Source: Streptomyces odonnellii (GTDB lineage: Bacteria; Actinomycetota; Actinomycetes; Streptomycetales; Streptomycetaceae). Taken from it: a stretch of 64,000 nt of DNA. Each line of letters starts with the position of its first letter. The stretch's first letter is position 1. Below, piece after piece: positions 44,177 to 57,800 of the stretch. The notes under the pieces were generated by a model. That model was not told the origin of the DNA. It worked only from the letters and a program-made list of their open reading frames with translations, and did not search any database. The DNA is taken from positions 36,600 to 100,599 of the forward strand of contig NZ_LATD01000073.1 of the NCBI RefSeq assembly GCF_000981895.1. The letters run 5' to 3'. Position numbers and translations under genes: made by a program.

Positions 44177-45181
44177 ATGGTGTCGTCGTCGGGGACGGAA
44201 CCCCGGAGGGTCACGATCCATGACGTCGCCCGGTCCGCCGGGGTGTCCCGTCAGACCGTGTCGCGGGCGCTCAACGACAAGGACGAGATCGACGGCTCCA
44301 CCAAGCAGCGCGTGCTCGACGCCGCCCGCGAGCTCGGCTACCGGCCGAGCCGGTTCGCCCGCGGGCTGGTCCGGCAGGACACCACCACCATCGGCCTGGT
44401 GATCCCGGACCTGCTCAACCCGTTCTTCACCGAGGTCGCCGCAGCCGCGCTGGAGGCGGCCCGGACCCGCGGCTGGCACGTCGTCGTATACGACACCGCG
44501 GACAGCGCCGAGGAGGAACTCGGCACACTCCAGGTGATCACCTCGCAAGTGGACGCGGTCGTCGGCTACTTCCGCTGCTCCGAGGACGATCTCGAACGGT
44601 TCACCCGTGGCGCCCCGGTGGTGCTGATCGGCCGCGAACACCACACGGCGCGGTTCAGCTCGATCCGGATCGACGGCGAGGAGGGCGTCCGCGCCGCGGT
44701 CGCGCACCTGGTGGCGCGCGGGCACCGCCGGATCGGCATGCTCGACCACGACGGCCGCGCCGAGCCGAGCATCCGGCGCGAGTGGTTCACGACGGCCGCG
44801 GCGGCGTACGGGATCGACGCCGGCCTGGTGGTCGGCGCGGACCAGTCGGCCGACGGCGGCGGCGCGGCTCTCAGGACTCTGCTCGCCGCCCACCCCGATG
44901 TCACCGCGGTCTTCACCTTCAACGACATCATCGCGATCGGCGCCCTGCGCGAGGCGCGCCGGCTCGGCAGGAGCGTCCCGCAGGATCTCGCCGTGATCGG
45001 TTTCGACGGCCTGCAGCTCGGCACGCTCGTCGAGCCCCCGCTCTCCAGCGTCGCCCTCGACACACGGAAGCTCGGCGCGCTCGCCATCGACCAGGTCGGG
45101 CGCCTGCTGACCGGGATCGATCCGCTCGGGGCCGACGGTCTGGTCGTCCGGGCCGAGCTGCGGCCCGGCGGCTCCGCTTAA
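44177..45181 (+). CDS. LacI-family transcriptional regulator of the sugar operon
   Basis: 334 residues from the ATG at 44177, with GGAGG 6 bases upstream. N-terminal HTH and hinge (TIHDVARSAGVSRQTVSRAL, DAARELGYRPSRFARGL), then a periplasmic-binding-like ligand domain (TIGLVIPDLLNPFFTEVA, LGRSVPQDLAVIGFDG, ALDTRKLGALAIDQVGRLL). It lies just upstream of the ABC/GH operon on the same strand, with a palindromic operator between, so it most likely represses that operon and is released by the imported sugar or its product. Confidence 0.93.
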   Translation: MVSSSGTEPRRVTIHDVARSAGVSRQTVSRALNDKDEIDGSTKQRVLDAARELGYRPSRFARGLVRQDTTTIGLVIPDLLNPFFTEVAAAALEAARTRGWHVVVYDTADSAEEELGTLQVITSQVDAVVGYFRCSEDDLERFTRGAPVVLIGREHHTARFSSIRIDGEEGVRAAVAHLVARGHRRIGMLDHDGRAEPSIRREWFTTAAAAYGIDAGLVVGADQSADGGGAALRTLLAAHPDVTAVFTFNDIIAIGALREARRLGRSVPQDLAVIGFDGLQLGTLVEPPLSSVALDTRKLGALAIDQVGRLLTGIDPLGADGLVVRAELRPGGSA

Positions 45182-45261
45182 CCTGCCGGACTCGTGCGCG
45201 ACCGAAAGCCTTGACACTCGGCCGCACCGAAGCGCAGACTTCCGACCAATTCACAAAGGCC

Positions 45262-45304
45262 CCGTGAGCGCTCCCGTGAGCGTTCACGTGAACGCTCACG
45301 GGAG
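45262..45304. promoter_or_regulatory. LacI operator region: 34-bp perfect palindrome with extra half-site
   Basis: 45271-45304 is a perfect 34-base palindrome with the core GTGAGCGTTCACGTGAACGC. Just before it, CCGTGAGCG (45262-45270) repeats the same element (also at 45274-45282) and creates a GAGCGCTC centre (45266-45273) as in classical LacI sites. Thus two overlapping operators can be drawn. It lies 174 bases before the binding-protein start and 80 past the lacI stop. Confidence 0.75.
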
Positions 45305-45477
45305 TCACGCACACCGATCAAGTACACATGGAATACATGGTCTCCTGCCCGCCACGGCGCTCGGCGCTGAACCGACACCGTTGCGTCCTTGTCCATTCCA
45401 ACCAGAAGGCATCCCGCCTGAGGTGTCAACGTCGACCCGTCTAGCGCCGTCGCTAGTCGTCCTCTGGAACGGAAGAT

Positions 45478-46815
45478 ATGAGCAGCACAGTCACGCGTAT
45501 CCGCCTAGCCGCCGTCGCCGCGGCAGCCAGTATCGCCGTACTCGCCGGGTGCTCGTCGCCCGCTCCGTCGGGTGACGACGCGTCCGAGGCCCCCTGTGCG
45601 CCCGCGAAGGGCAAGGTCACACTCCAGTACTGGAACACCGTTCCGGGCATGGACCAGGTCGTCGCCCTGTGGAACAAGAAGAACCCGGACATCCAGGTCG
45701 AGACGAAGAACATCTCCAACGACCAGTACGGCACGATCGGCAACGCCCTCAAGGCGGGCAAGGCTCCGGAGCTGGCTCAGGTCGGTTACGACGAACTCCC
45801 CAATCTGCGCTCCCAGAACGCCTTCGTGGACGCCTCGGCGTGCAAAGCGGCCACCGCGGCCGAGTCGAAGTTCGTGCCGTGGACCTGGTCGCAGGCCAGC
45901 TTCGGCGGTACCGGTGTGTTCGCCTTCCCGCAGGACACCGGCCCGATGGCCCTCTTTGTGCGCGGCGACATCTTCAAGCAGCACGGCCTCACGATTCCGA
46001 AGACCTGGGACGAGTACGCGGCGGACGCGCAGAAGCTGCACAGCGCGGACCCCAGCCTCACCATCACGTCCTTCGACCCGAACAACGCCGAGTGGTTCAA
46101 CGGACTCCTCTGGCAGAACAGCGCCGAGATGTACGCGTACTCCGGTGACAAGTGGCATGTCTCCGTCGCGTCCGACCAGAGCAAGCAGGTCGCCGAGTAC
46201 TGGCAGAAGCTGATCGACGCCAAGCTCGTCCGTACCGACCTCGCCCATGGTTCGACCCAGATGTACGCCGCGTACCAGAAGAACCAGCTCGCCACCTATG
46301 TCGGCGCCGCCTGGGGCTACAGCATGTTCCGCGACAACCTGCCCGACCAGGCCGGCAAGTGGACCATCGTCCCGATGCCGACCTGGGGTTCGAGCGCCGC
46401 GTCCGGCGACTGGGGCGGTTCCACTGTCGCGTTCATGAAGGGCAACAAGCATCTGTACGAGTCGGTCAAGTTCAACTCCTGGCTGAACACCGACCCGGAG
46501 GCCCTCGCGCTGGAGAACAAGCTGGGCGGCCTCTACCCGGCGGCCACCGCCGGTGCGAAGCTTCCCGCGCTCTCACAGGGCGTCCCGTACTACAACAACC
46601 AGAAGATCTTCGACGTGTTCGCCGACTCGTCCAAGAACATCGACACCGGCTTCACCTGGGGTCCCACCCAGAAGACGGTGAATCTGGCGCTCCAGGACGC
46701 GATGGCCAAGGCCACGGCCGGCAGCGGCACCCTCACCGACGCGCTCTCGGCCGCCCAGGCGGCCGCGCTGAAGTCGATGAAGGATCAGGCGATCCCGGCT
46801 GTGGCGGGCAAGTGA
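45478..46815 (+). CDS. ABC transporter sugar-binding lipoprotein
   Basis: 445 residues. A signal peptide with lipobox (IAVLAGCSSP) places it on the outer face of the membrane. Cluster B/CUT1-type binding protein: VTLQYWNTVPGMDQVVALWN, DIQVETKNISNDQYGTIGNA, GTGVFAFPQDTGPMALFVRG, IPKTWDEYAADAQKL, GGSTVAFMKGNKHLYESVKF. It would deliver an oligosaccharide to the two permeases downstream. First gene of the operon, with GGAAG before the ATG. The sugar is suggested by the GH38 and GH2 enzymes. Confidence 0.95.
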   Translation: MSSTVTRIRLAAVAAAASIAVLAGCSSPAPSGDDASEAPCAPAKGKVTLQYWNTVPGMDQVVALWNKKNPDIQVETKNISNDQYGTIGNALKAGKAPELAQVGYDELPNLRSQNAFVDASACKAATAAESKFVPWTWSQASFGGTGVFAFPQDTGPMALFVRGDIFKQHGLTIPKTWDEYAADAQKLHSADPSLTITSFDPNNAEWFNGLLWQNSAEMYAYSGDKWHVSVASDQSKQVAEYWQKLIDAKLVRTDLAHGSTQMYAAYQKNQLATYVGAAWGYSMFRDNLPDQAGKWTIVPMPTWGSSAASGDWGGSTVAFMKGNKHLYESVKFNSWLNTDPEALALENKLGGLYPAATAGAKLPALSQGVPYYNNQKIFDVFADSSKNIDTGFTWGPTQKTVNLALQDAMAKATAGSGTLTDALSAAQAAALKSMKDQAIPAVAGK

Positions 46816-46822
46816 CCGCAGC

Positions 46823-47770
46823 ATGACCGACATCGCAACCCGCGCGACCCATGTGGTGGCGACCTCCGGGGGCCGCCGTCGTCACAACGGCGGCGGCCCC
46901 CGGGCCGGCACCATCGCCGCGTTCCTGATCCCGTTCTTCCTCCCGTTCGTGCTGTTCTACCTGGTGCCGATCGCCTACGCGATCTGGGAGAGCTTCCGGG
47001 TGGTGCGCCGCACCGGCGGGCAGTACGGCACCTCGTACACGACCTTCGGTGGTTTCGAACAGTATGCGCAGGTCTTCCAGAACACCGAGTTCTGGGCCAG
47101 CATCGGCCGGATCGGACTGTTCGGCATCGTGCAGGTGCCGGTCATGCTGTTCATCGCACTGATCATGGCGCTGCTGCTCGACACTCCCCTGTTGAAGATC
47201 AAGCCGTTCTTCCGCATCGCCGCGTTCATGCCGTACGCCGTGCCCGGTGTCATCGCCGCGATCACGTGGTCGTACCTCTACTCCCCGCAGCTCAGCCCCG
47301 TTGTCGACCTGCTGAAGGGCATCGGCCTCCAGCCCGACTTCCTCGGCCCGGGCGCCGTGCTGTGGTCGGCGGCGAATGTCTCCACCTGGCTCTGGACCGG
47401 CTACAACATGCTGATCATGTTCTCGGCACTCCAGTCGATCCCGGAGGAACTCTACGAGGCCGCCAAGCTCGACGGTGCGAGCAACTGGACGATCGCGTGG
47501 CAGATCAAAGTCCCGATCATCACTCCGTCGATCATCCTCACCACGGTGTTCTCGATCATCGGCACACTGCAGCTCTATGCCGAGCCGGCCGTGCTGCGCC
47601 AGATCTCCTCGAACATCTCCAGCACGTTCACACCGAACATGCTCGCCTACGCGGTGGCCTCCGGAAACAACTACCAGCAGGCAGCGGCGATCTCCGTGGT
47701 CATCGCGGTCATCACCTTCGTGTTGAGCTTCGGGTTCATGCGACTGACCTCGAAGAGGGCCGGACTGTGA
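46823..47770 (+). CDS. ABC sugar permease, MalF-like
   Basis: 315 residues with six membrane helices (AFLIPFFLPFVLFYLVPIAY is the first). The EAA loop reads EELYEAAKLDGASNWTIAWQ, the contact for the ATPase. It starts 7 bases after the binding-protein stop and overlaps the next permease by GTGA. CUT1-type, the first of a pair. The ATPase is not encoded here; in Streptomyces a shared MsiK serves many such systems. Confidence 0.95.
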   Translation: MTDIATRATHVVATSGGRRRHNGGGPRAGTIAAFLIPFFLPFVLFYLVPIAYAIWESFRVVRRTGGQYGTSYTTFGGFEQYAQVFQNTEFWASIGRIGLFGIVQVPVMLFIALIMALLLDTPLLKIKPFFRIAAFMPYAVPGVIAAITWSYLYSPQLSPVVDLLKGIGLQPDFLGPGAVLWSAANVSTWLWTGYNMLIMFSALQSIPEELYEAAKLDGASNWTIAWQIKVPIITPSIILTTVFSIIGTLQLYAEPAVLRQISSNISSTFTPNMLAYAVASGNNYQQAAAISVVIAVITFVLSFGFMRLTSKRAGL

Positions 47771-48624
47771 GCAATCAGCCCCTGATCCGTGAAAGCCGTG
47801 TCAGCCGCACGGCTGCCATGTCCTTGATGTTCCTCCTGGCGATCTACTTCCTGCTGCCCGTCTACTTTCTGATCGTCGCGGCGACCAAACCGCAGGGCGA
47901 CCTCGCCTCCACCAACGGGCTGACGTTCTCGCACTTCGACCTGTTCGACAATCTGGGCACCCTGTTCAGCCGCAGCGACGGCATCTTCGGGCGATGGGCT
48001 CTGAACAGTGTGATCTACGCGGTGCTCGGCGCGGCCGTCGGAACCCTGATATCCGCGCTGTGCGGCTACGCGCTCGCCAAGTTCACTTTCCGGGGACGCG
48101 AGTTCCTGTTCTCCGTCATCCTCGGCGGTGTCCTCGTACCGACCACCGCGCTCGCGCTCCCGTTGTTCCTTCTGTTCTCGGCGACCGGGATCGTCAACAC
48201 GTATCTCGCGGTGTTCCTGCCCAGCATCGTCAGCCCGTTCGGTGTCTACCTCGCCCGGATCTTCGCCGCCGCCGCTGTTCCCCAGGAGATCATCGAGTCG
48301 GCACGTCTGGACGGTGCGGGCGAGTTCCGTACCTTCTTCTCGGTGGCGTTCAGGCTGATGACACCATCGCTGGTGACCATCTTCCTGTTCCAGTTCGTCG
48401 CCATCTGGAACAACTTCTTCCTGCCCATGGTGATGCTGCAGAAGGAGTCGCTCTTCCCGATCACACTCGGCCTCTACCAGTGGAACGGCCAGACCGCCCG
48501 TGCTCCGCTCCTTCAGGAGTCCGTGATCACCGGCTCGCTGGTCTCGATCGCGCCCGTGATCATCCTGTTCATCCTGCTCCAGCGGTTCTGGCGCACCGGG
48601 CTCGCCGCCGGCTCCCTCAAGTGA
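47767..48624 (+). CDS. ABC sugar permease, MalG-like
   Basis: 285 residues from a GTG overlapping the previous stop; longer readings from 47266 are shadow. Six helices (AAMSLMFLLAIYFLLPVYFL first) and an EAA loop PQEIIESARLDGAGEFRTFF. It is the second subunit of the CUT1 pair; the arrangement is tight and co-translated. It ends 65 bases before the alpha-mannosidase. Confidence 0.95.
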   Translation: MSNQPLIRESRVSRTAAMSLMFLLAIYFLLPVYFLIVAATKPQGDLASTNGLTFSHFDLFDNLGTLFSRSDGIFGRWALNSVIYAVLGAAVGTLISALCGYALAKFTFRGREFLFSVILGGVLVPTTALALPLFLLFSATGIVNTYLAVFLPSIVSPFGVYLARIFAAAAVPQEIIESARLDGAGEFRTFFSVAFRLMTPSLVTIFLFQFVAIWNNFFLPMVMLQKESLFPITLGLYQWNGQTARAPLLQESVITGSLVSIAPVIILFILLQRFWRTGLAAGSLK

Positions 48625-48689
48625 CTCCAAACCCCCAGTCGCCAGTCTCTCTTGTCTCTCCCCCGCCGACACAGAAGGTCCCACTCCCC

Positions 48690-51419
48690 ATGCAGAACTC
48701 CGCCGTCTTCGTGCCCCATTTCCACTGGGACCGGGAATGGTACGAGCCTTTCCAGGTCTTCCGGCACCGGCTGGTCGCCGCTCTCGACACCGTGCTGGAG
48801 ACGGCCGAGGCGAACCCGGACTTCCGGTTCACCGTCGACGGGCAGATGGCCGCGATCGAGGACTATCTGGAGATGCGGCCGGAGAACCGCGACCGGGTCG
48901 TGGCGCTGGTCGCCGGCGGCCAACTCGCCATCGGACCATGGCTCATCCTGCTCGACGAGTTCCTCTGCTCCGGTGAGACCATCGTGCGCAATCTGCAGAT
49001 GGGATGGGCGGCCGCGGCGGCTCTCGGCGGCTCGATGCCCATCGGCTATCTCCCGGACATGTTCGGCCATGTCGCGCAGATGCCGCAGATCCTGGCGCGC
49101 GCCGGAATCGAGCATGCGGCGCTGTGGCGCGGTGTTCCCGGCTCCGTCGACGGTCACGCCTTCCGCTGGCGCGCTCCCGACGGCTCCGAAGTACGCACCG
49201 AGTTCCTCTTCGACGGCTACGACAACGGCCTCGACGTCCTGCTGGTGCCCGATCAGATCGGGCGCGCGCTCGGCGAGTACGCGGAGATGACGGCCGAGCG
49301 GTGGGGTCGCGACCCGGTGCTCGCGATGGCCGGCACCGATCACAACGCGCCCGATCCGCGACTCGCGGCCTGGCTGCGGCGTGCGTCCAGCGACGAGCGC
49401 CCCATCACCATCGCGACGCTCGACGAGTACATCCGTCAGCACGTACGCGACGAGGTCTCCGCGGTCGTCACCGGTGAACTGCGCAGCCATGTACGCGGCA
49501 ACATCCTCCCCGGCGTGCTCTCCGTACGGCTCGCGCTCAAGCAGCGGATGGCCGTCGCCGAGCGTACCGTCGACCACGCCGAGCGGATGAACGCACTGTG
49601 GTCCCGGCGCGACGACTCACCGTTCCTCTCGCTCGCCTGGCACAAGATCATCGAGTCGAGCGCACACGATTCGGTCGTCGGCTCCGGCACCGACGAGACC
49701 GCCGAACAGGTCGAGGCGCGTCTCGCCGAAGCCACGCACACCGCGCGCGCGGTCCGGGACGCGGCACTCGCCGAGCCCGCCGCGCTGGTACCGAGCGACG
49801 GCCATCTGGTCGCCAGCACACTGCCGTTCCCGCGTACGGCGCTGGTCGAGGTGGATGTCGTGGCCCCGCCCGAGGGCACCGTTCTGGTCGCGACCGCCAC
49901 CGACGGCTCCACACGTCCCGTACAGCCGGTCTCGGTGGCTCCGACCGTACTGAGCGACGAGCGCATGGACGCCTCGCAGCTCGAACGGGTGCTGCGCCGC
50001 ATCCACCGCCGCGAACTCTTCGGCCGTCTGATCGACCACTACGAACTCACCCCGGGCTCGCTCGTCTTCCATCTCGCCGAGGTGCCGAGCAGCGGACCGT
50101 TCGACCTGCTGATCCTGCGCCGGGAGGTCGCCGCCGCGGCCGCCGCGCATCCTGGCGAGTGGACGGTGCTGACACTGGAGGAGGCTCGCGCGACCGCGCT
50201 GGTGCCCGTGCGTGTCCCCGCCTCCGGGCTCGCGAGTTTCCGGGTCGGACCGAGCGACCGTACCGGCACGCCGTCGATGGCGTTCGCACCCGCGACGGCC
50301 TCGGGCCGTGCCCTGTCGAACGGGCTGGTCGGGGTCGAGATCGCCGCCGACGGCACCCTGGACGTGACCGGAGCCGACGGCACCGTACTGCGCGGAGTCG
50401 GCCGTCTCGTCGACGGCGGTGACCGCGGCGACAGTTACAACTACGCCCCACCGGCGCGGGATGTGCTCGTGTCGGAGCCGACGGAGACCACCGTCGAACT
50501 CCTCGAGAGCGGCCCGCTGCGTTCGAGGTCGCGTGTCACCCGCGTCTACGAATGGCCCGCCGCGCTCTCCTCCGACCGCGACCTGCGGGGCAGTACGACG
50601 GTGCCGACCCCGGTGGAGACACTCGTCGAGGTACGCGCGGGCGAGCCGTTCGTACGCGTCTCCACGTCGTTCCTGAACCGGTCCGCCGACCACCGGCTGC
50701 GTTTCCACGTACCGCTCCCCGAGCCCGTGGCCGTGTCGGCGTCCGGCGGGCAGTTCGCCGTCACCGAACGCGGGCTCACCGCCGAGGGGGGCTGGGGCGA
50801 ATACCCGATCCCGACCTTCCCCGCGAGTACGTTCGTGTCGGCCGGCCCCGCCCACGTACTGCTCGACCACACCACCGAGTACGAACTCGTCGGCGACGGC
50901 ACCGAACTCGCCATCACACTGCTGCGCGCGATCGGCTCGATCAGCGTCAACATCCATCCGCTCCGTGACGAGCCCGCGGCGAGCGAGATCCCCGCACCCG
51001 GCGCGCAGGATCTCGGCGTACGCGTCGAGAACCGATTCGCCGTCGTGCCCTCGGCGACCGGCTGGCAGGGGGCGAACGCGGTGGCCCTCGCCGAGGACTT
51101 CCGCAACGACGTGCTGGTCACCCGCGGGACCGCGCCCGCCGGAACGCAACTGCCCCCCGACACGGCCGGTGTACGGGTCGAGGGCGCGGACATTCTCGTG
51201 TCGAGCATCCGCCGCGTCGCCGACGACGAGCGCGGGGCCGGCACCGAGGTGCGGCTGACCGCGATGAGCGACACGGGATCGACCGCCCGGCTGACCGGCG
51301 CGTTCACCGAAGCCACCACGGTCGACCTGCTCGGCCGTCCGCTCGCCACGGCTCCGGTCGCGGACGGGCTCGAACTCGCCCTCGGCCCATGGGAGATTCG
51401 AACGGTCGTGGTCCGCTAG
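48690..51419 (+). CDS. GH38 alpha-mannosidase
   Basis: 909 residues from the ATG at 48690. It hydrolyses alpha-mannosides with retention using a zinc ion. Seen: the zinc-site start HFHWDREWYEPFQVFRHRL, the nucleophile Asp in GYLPDMFGHVAQMPQIL, GTDHNAPDPRLAAWL, and HKIIESSAHDSVVGSGTDE with more zinc/catalytic residues. There is no signal peptide, so it acts in the cytoplasm on imported sugar. The long C-terminal beta domains are intact (NGLVGVEIAADGTLDVTGAD, PLGRP-like LLGRPLATAPVADG end). Fourth gene in the operon. Confidence 0.95.
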   Translation: MQNSAVFVPHFHWDREWYEPFQVFRHRLVAALDTVLETAEANPDFRFTVDGQMAAIEDYLEMRPENRDRVVALVAGGQLAIGPWLILLDEFLCSGETIVRNLQMGWAAAAALGGSMPIGYLPDMFGHVAQMPQILARAGIEHAALWRGVPGSVDGHAFRWRAPDGSEVRTEFLFDGYDNGLDVLLVPDQIGRALGEYAEMTAERWGRDPVLAMAGTDHNAPDPRLAAWLRRASSDERPITIATLDEYIRQHVRDEVSAVVTGELRSHVRGNILPGVLSVRLALKQRMAVAERTVDHAERMNALWSRRDDSPFLSLAWHKIIESSAHDSVVGSGTDETAEQVEARLAEATHTARAVRDAALAEPAALVPSDGHLVASTLPFPRTALVEVDVVAPPEGTVLVATATDGSTRPVQPVSVAPTVLSDERMDASQLERVLRRIHRRELFGRLIDHYELTPGSLVFHLAEVPSSGPFDLLILRREVAAAAAAHPGEWTVLTLEEARATALVPVRVPASGLASFRVGPSDRTGTPSMAFAPATASGRALSNGLVGVEIAADGTLDVTGADGTVLRGVGRLVDGGDRGDSYNYAPPARDVLVSEPTETTVELLESGPLRSRSRVTRVYEWPAALSSDRDLRGSTTVPTPVETLVEVRAGEPFVRVSTSFLNRSADHRLRFHVPLPEPVAVSASGGQFAVTERGLTAEGGWGEYPIPTFPASTFVSAGPAHVLLDHTTEYELVGDGTELAITLLRAIGSISVNIHPLRDEPAASEIPAPGAQDLGVRVENRFAVVPSATGWQGANAVALAEDFRNDVLVTRGTAPAGTQLPPDTAGVRVEGADILVSSIRRVADDERGAGTEVRLTAMSDTGSTARLTGAFTEATTVDLLGRPLATAPVADGLELALGPWEIRTVVVR

Positions 51420-54473
<3,054 letters not shown>

Positions 54474-54581
54474 CCGGACGGTCCGCGCCGTCTCCCTGTC
54501 CCGCACGGGGTCTCCGTTGCGTGCGGGACACATGCACTGTGATGATGTGTCACATCTGGGTGGTGCCGGAGGGGGATGGCC

Positions 54582-54887
54582 ATGGCAGTGGAACTCGCCG
54601 AGATGGTACGGCAGTTGCGTGCGGAGCTCACCGAGGCGATGCGCGAGGGGGAGAACGCGGACCTGCGGTTCGAACTGGGCCCGGTGGAGATGGAGTTGAC
54701 CATCTCGGTGGAGAAGGAAGCCGGGCCGGGGGCAAAGGTCAGGTTCTGGGTGGTGGAACTGGGAGCGGAGGCCAGGGCCGCGCACCACACGACGCAGCGG
54801 ATCACCTTGACACTGGATCCCCGGCGGGCCGGAGAACCGGACCGCCGGCCGCTGATCTCCGGTGCCGAGGTGGACGGCGAACGGTGA
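54582..54887 (+). CDS. Trypco2-like small protein, partner of the trypsin-NACHT gene
   Basis: 101 residues from the ATG at 54582, with GGAGG 9 bases upstream; an ATG at 54576 is too close to it. The layout is a helix (LAEMVRQLRAELTEAMREG) then beta strands (ADLRFELGPVEMELTISVEK, KVRFWVVELGAEA, QRITLTLDPRR), which matches the trypsin-co-occurring domain 2 described from conflict-system genomics. It overlaps the next gene by GTGA, so the two are made together. In such systems it is thought to be an adaptor, or a substrate cleaved by the protease. The domain call is from recalled pattern. Confidence 0.75.
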   Translation: MAVELAEMVRQLRAELTEAMREGENADLRFELGPVEMELTISVEKEAGPGAKVRFWVVELGAEARAAHHTTQRITLTLDPRRAGEPDRRPLISGAEVDGER

Positions 54888-57800
54888 CCCCGCACGCGCT
54901 CGACCGGGCCAGGGTGGCTGAACTCATCGTGGACCGCGGCGCCGGGCGGGGGCGTCGCGGATCGGGTTATCTGGTCGCCCCGGGAAGGATACTGACCGCG
55001 GCTCATGTGGTTGAGGGCGCGGAGTCGGTGCACGTCCGCTTCGAGCCTGATCTCCCCGGGGAGTGGAGTGCGACCGCGACGACGTGGTGGGCGGACTCCG
55101 GCTCGGACCTGGCGGTGGTCTCGATAGCGCCACGGCCGGACAGACCGGTGCCCGACGCCCAGTTCGCGCAGATCGCGAACCACCCCCACGTACTGGAGGT
55201 ACAGGCGATCGGCTTCCCGCGGTGGAAGCTGCGGGACGACGACCGCACGGCGTCGGATCCGGTGCGGGAGCGTACGCGGTACCGCGACGCCCATCACGCC
55301 GTGGGCTCGGCGGCGGTGCTGTCGAACTGGCGGGAGGGTTCACTGGAGGTGACGATCCCCGTGGCGCCCGCGGCCGGGGGGCCGCACGGCGGTCCGTCGC
55401 CCTGGGAGGGCATGTCGGGCGCGGCCCTGTGGGCCGGCGACAGAATCGTGGGCGTCATCAGCAAGCACCACCCCAGGGAGGGACTGGGCCGGCTGGCAGC
55501 CGTACGGATCGATCACGCTCTCGATGAAGGCCTTGACCCCGGCCAGAAGTCCCGGCTGCGGGCACTGCTCGCGCTGCCCCAGGACGCCGACCAGCTTCCC
55601 CGGACATCGGACGACGGCGCGTCCGATCCCGGTGAGGCGTTCACGGCCAGGTACCGCCGGTTCATGGTCGGTACGCTCGACCGCTTCGACTTCTTCGCGG
55701 TGGACCCCCGTGGCATCCCGCGCAGACAGCCGTTCACCATGGGTTACGTTCCTCTGACACTGAAGCGCCGTGACCGGTCGGACGACGCGACGGTCAGCGT
55801 CGGAGCGCGGGCCGACCGGGAGCTGCGCTCGCATCGGCGTGCGTTGATCCGCGGTGTGGCCGGGGCCGGCAAGAGCACGCTCATGCGCTGGCTCGGCGCC
55901 GTCGCGGCGGGCGGTGTCCGTACCGACCAGGCGTACGGGCCCGACGACCCGGCACGGAGCGCCGGAGCGGACGAGTTCTCGGCCGCGCCGTTCCTTCTGG
56001 AACTCGTACGGTTCGCCGGTGGCCGTCCGCCTCGCCTGGCCGAGCTTGTCGCGGAGACGCTCCGCCCGGAGATGCCCGACGGCTGGGTCCAGAAGATGCT
56101 GGCGGAGGGCAAGGTGCTGCTCCTGCTCGACGGGCTCGACGAGGTACGCCCACGCGAACGCGTACACCTTGAGGAGTGGGTGGACGAGCAGCTCGTCTCG
56201 CATCCCGACACCCGGTGCATCGTCACCACCCGTCCGTCCACCGTGGCCGAACAGTGGTGGGTGGACCGCGGTTTCGAGAGGTTCGACCTGCTCCCGATGA
56301 GCCGGCACAGTGTCGACCGGTATGTGCGCGGGTGGCACAAGAAGGCACGGGACGACCAGCCCGACACGCCGGGAGGCATCGAGGTCCGGAAGGAGCTGGA
56401 GCGGTGTGAGCAGGGTCTGCTGTCCACACTGTCCAACCGGCCGGCGCTCCGGGGGATGAGTGCGAATCCGCTCCTGTGCGGACTGTTGTGCGCGCTGAAC
56501 CTGGAGCGCGGCGAGCATCTGCCGGAGAGCCGCAAGCAGATCTACGACGCGGCCGTGGACCTGCTGCTGGTGCGCTGGCCCCATCTGCGCCGCCGGCATC
56601 GCGCCGAGGTGCAGCCGGGTGGGACCGCCGGCACGGCCGGTATGGGACCGGACAGCGGAGATCCGCCGCTGCGTGACGAGGAGCTGCTGAAGCTGCTCCA
56701 GCGGCTGGCGTTCTGGCTGGTCACCAATCGCCGGCTGATACTGGACCACGACGTCGCCGAACGCCGTGTGGCGGCGAGCCTCTTCGGCCTGCGCAGTGGC
56801 AGCGAGAGCCCGCGGCGGACGCTGGAGTACCTCGCGCACGAGAGCGGCCTGCTGCGTGAACTGCCCGACCGCTCCATCGAGTTCGTCCATCGCACCTTCC
56901 GAGACCATCTCGCGGCCAAGGAGGTGGTCGAGGAGGAAAATCTCAACCTGATGCTCGACAACGCGGACAAGCCGCACTGGCACGATGTGGTGGTGATGGT
57001 CGGCGCACACGCACGCCCCACCGAGCGGACGAGGGTTCTGCTGAACCTGCTCGAACGCGGCAGATCGGAACCCGAGCACCGTGACACCCTGTACCTCCTC
57101 GCCGCCGCTGTCCTGGAGCAGAGCGCCGTACTGCCGCGCCAGGCCCCGAACTCACCCGATGTGCGTGCCCTCGTGGCCGGGGCGATGGCCGAACTGATCC
57201 CGCCGCGGACCACGGCCGCCGCCGACCAGTTGGCCGCGGCCGGCCCGTTCGTCCTCGACCTGCTGCCCGACCCGAGGGACCTCCCCGCCGAACAGGCCGC
57301 GCTGGTGGTACGGGCCGTGGCACGGATCGCCGCGCAGTGGAACCCGCCGGGAGCCATAGACAAGATCCTTCAGTTCACCGCGAAGCCGGACAACCGGTCG
57401 ATCAGCGAGCTGCTGGAGACCTGGGGCCGGCTCGGTGACTACGAGGTGTACGCGCGGGACGTGCTCAGCGAGATCGACTTCAGCCGTTTCAGCGTCCACT
57501 TGCAGAACTCCCGCAGGATCCAACGTATCGGACACCTCAAGACCATCACGGACCTGCAGATACGCAACGACGTATTCGATCTGACCCCGCTCGCCGACCT
57601 GCCTCGCCTGCGCCGCCTCACCCTGCGGGACAACGGGGTGACCCCGTTGGAACAACTGGAGAACGTCCGGTCGCTCAAGGTGCTGGTGCTGGACCGGTGT
57701 TCGAGGCGAGGGGGGACCCGGCCCCTGGACCTGTCCCCACTGGGCAGCCTCCGGTTGCGCCGGCTCGTCATCTCCGGGCTCACCACACCCGTCGATCTGA

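Noticed and set aside
45478..48624. Missing ATPase as a sign of a broken transporter
   Set aside because: Streptomyces CUT1 operons usually omit the ATPase and share MsiK, so the operon is considered complete.
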